Part shown: piece by piece, positions 45,807-47,091 of the stretch
Layout: each line of letters opens with the position of its first letter
Numbering within the stretch: the first letter of the stretch is position 1
DNA from: Elysia marginata
Lineage: Eukaryota > Mollusca > Gastropoda > Plakobranchidae
DNA: 47,091 nucleotides
Direction of reading: 5' to 3'
Assembly: GCA_019649035.1 (NCBI GenBank)
Contig: BMAT01013284.1
Coordinates: 20,257 to 67,347, forward strand
Made by a program: the position numbers and the translations under genes
The notes under the pieces: generated by a model
The model's database searches: none
What the model saw: only the letters and a program-made list of their open reading frames with translations
Told to the model about the DNA's origin: nothing

Positions 45807-45941
45807 GCGTCCATACGCATACGCTATAGTTGTGTCTTTTCTGCATAGATACTACTATAAGATACTAATAAATCAGCACAAAAAAATGTGGAAATAAAGA
45901 TATGGAAAAGGTGTTTTAAAAACTTTCGTATAGATAAAATT

Positions 45942-45995
45942 GAAAAACGTGATGTAGCTTAGACAAATTGAACAATCTACACTAGCAAAATATGA
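45942..45995 (+). repeat. Dispersed repeat, copy B
   Basis: Matches 25738-25792: both contain TTGAAAAA, GTAGCTTAGAYAAATTGA and CAAAATATG in the same order. Confidence 0.5.
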
Positions 45996-47091
45996 AAACT
46001 TTAGAATATGACACTTAACAGTGGCTTTAGTTATGTGCAGCATATCAGTTTATTTGCTCACTCAGTCCATGAAATACCACTAGAAGGATGTGTTGCATCC
46101 AGTTCCTAATTATAGATACTTGGATCTCAAACTGAGAAGTCCAGGCTGAAATATAGCCCTGACGTGCCAGTTTTTGTTCAGCCCTTGGGTTAGGCTATTT
46201 GCATTGGCATTCGATTAGTAATTGGCAAGGAATGGCTATTTCAATAGTAGATTGATGCGCATGTCTAACTGCTGTTCGCTGTGAGTTAAGAAAGTACATT
46301 ATATTTCAGTTGGTTTTAGCCTCTTTATGAAATTATACATGTATTACACATAGAACTTTTTAGCTTTTTAAAACTCTCTTTTCTGTTCATAATAAAAATT
46401 TTTTTTTCACTTCTACCCTCAGTAGTACTTTTTTCATCTTTAAAAACAAGATTTTAAGATTAACCGTTATACAGGAGATAATATGGTATGTAGTCCATCA
46501 TTCTACTCATACTTAAATTATTAATAATTAACACATGTTCATTTATAAATTGACAAAAAAGATGCACATGTCCCAATTTTACTCCCAATAATCCAATTAA
46601 AAAAAAATTCTTGTGTCTTCCTCGGGCTCAAAAGCCAAAAGCAGGAAAGGTAGAAAAATTCTTGTCAAGCCTTAAGTCTTCAGTTATCAACTCTTACAAA
46701 GATCGTCATAGCACAGAAAGCTATATTAGCTAAGCATATCTTTTGTCTTAAGAGCTGCCAAAGAACAGCTGTAAAGTAACGGATGTTTTATCATCTACTA
46801 GTTTGCAGCTTTTTTTTTCATCAATTATGGAAGATTGCAGAAGCGGTTGTTTTTTTTATGTGAAACTAGAAGCTGTTGCCATTCTAGTAAAAGTGTGTGT
46901 GTATGTGTGGTACCACTGCAGAGACTGTCCCCTTAGATTTATCAAAACCAAATACAGGGGTACATGGAAACTTGTGGAAAAAATATTGAAACATCGATTT
47001 TTAGACTTAGGTAGAGTATCCATGTTTAAGAATATTTCTAATTTTCCTTAAACATGCCACCCTTCCTGTTCTCTGACTATGTCTCTCTCTC

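Larger units (their letters stand above)
44470..47091. other. AT-rich DNA to the right edge
   Basis: No credible gene. It contains a CT microsatellite (45719-45806) and a dispersed-repeat copy at 45942-45995. The open frame at 46803-47051 has no recognisable family, domain or splice support. Confidence 0.6.

Noticed and set aside
46803..47051. 82-codon open frame near the right edge as a gene or death-domain exon
   Set aside because: No death-domain-like pattern and no recognisable family.

Overview
This is an AT-rich animal nuclear window, with split genes, GT-AG introns and dense small repeats. Protein similarity, the abundance of tRNA-derived SINEs and MITEs, and recurrent TCTAGA-type motifs suggest a mollusc, probably a gastropod. 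That assignment is inference. The window holds three protein-coding genes.

Layout. (1) 660-1915, minus strand: the first two coding exons of a mitochondrial carrier of the SLC25A35 type; the rest runs off the left edge. (2) 1916-3914: a divergent intergenic region rich in TCTAGA/AGATCT words, including a 30-bp perfect palindrome. (3) 3915-9117, plus strand: a complete five-exon inositol polyphosphate multikinase (IPMK) gene, 376 codons, with two pogo-like MITEs in its introns and a long AT-rich stretch behind it that may be a 3' UTR of up to 4.4 kb. (4) About 13.6-16.3 kb: a repeat-rich spacer holding a MITE interrupted by an assembly gap, a strong hairpin, a GAA microsatellite and a short-unit minisatellite. 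(5) 16.3-18.4 kb: the presumed 5' region of the next gene, with a consensus kappa-B palindrome at 16512-16522. (6) 18380 to about 42282, plus strand: a class I NF-kB (p105/Relish type) gene in 18 well-supported coding exons. It encodes an N-terminal Rel homology domain, a basic nuclear localisation signal, a glycine-rich region, a long unconserved Ser/Lys/Glu-rich linker and six to seven ankyrin repeats. Its last coding exon is uncertain and no death domain is visible. (7) 42.3-47.1 kb: AT-rich DNA, either the NF-kB 3' UTR plus spacer or part of a further intron.

The three genes do not form an operon-like unit. The NF-kB gene is the most interesting. It is predicted to make one precursor in which the ankyrin half inhibits its own Rel half. 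A kappa-B site sits near its presumed promoter, which would fit autoregulation. It also seems to lack the vertebrate-type C-terminal death domain and DSG degron. IPMK is a cytoplasmic/nuclear kinase of soluble inositol phosphates, and SLC25A35-type carriers sit in the mitochondrial inner membrane.

Mobile DNA: two copies of one hAT-like MITE (276-560; 23010-23280), three pogo-like MITEs, a SINE with perfect 12-bp target duplications (23357-23624) plus degraded relatives, a decayed LINE fragment, and three minisatellites, two of which lie inside NF-kB introns. I could not run any search or folding program; every family name rests on residues and motifs read by eye.
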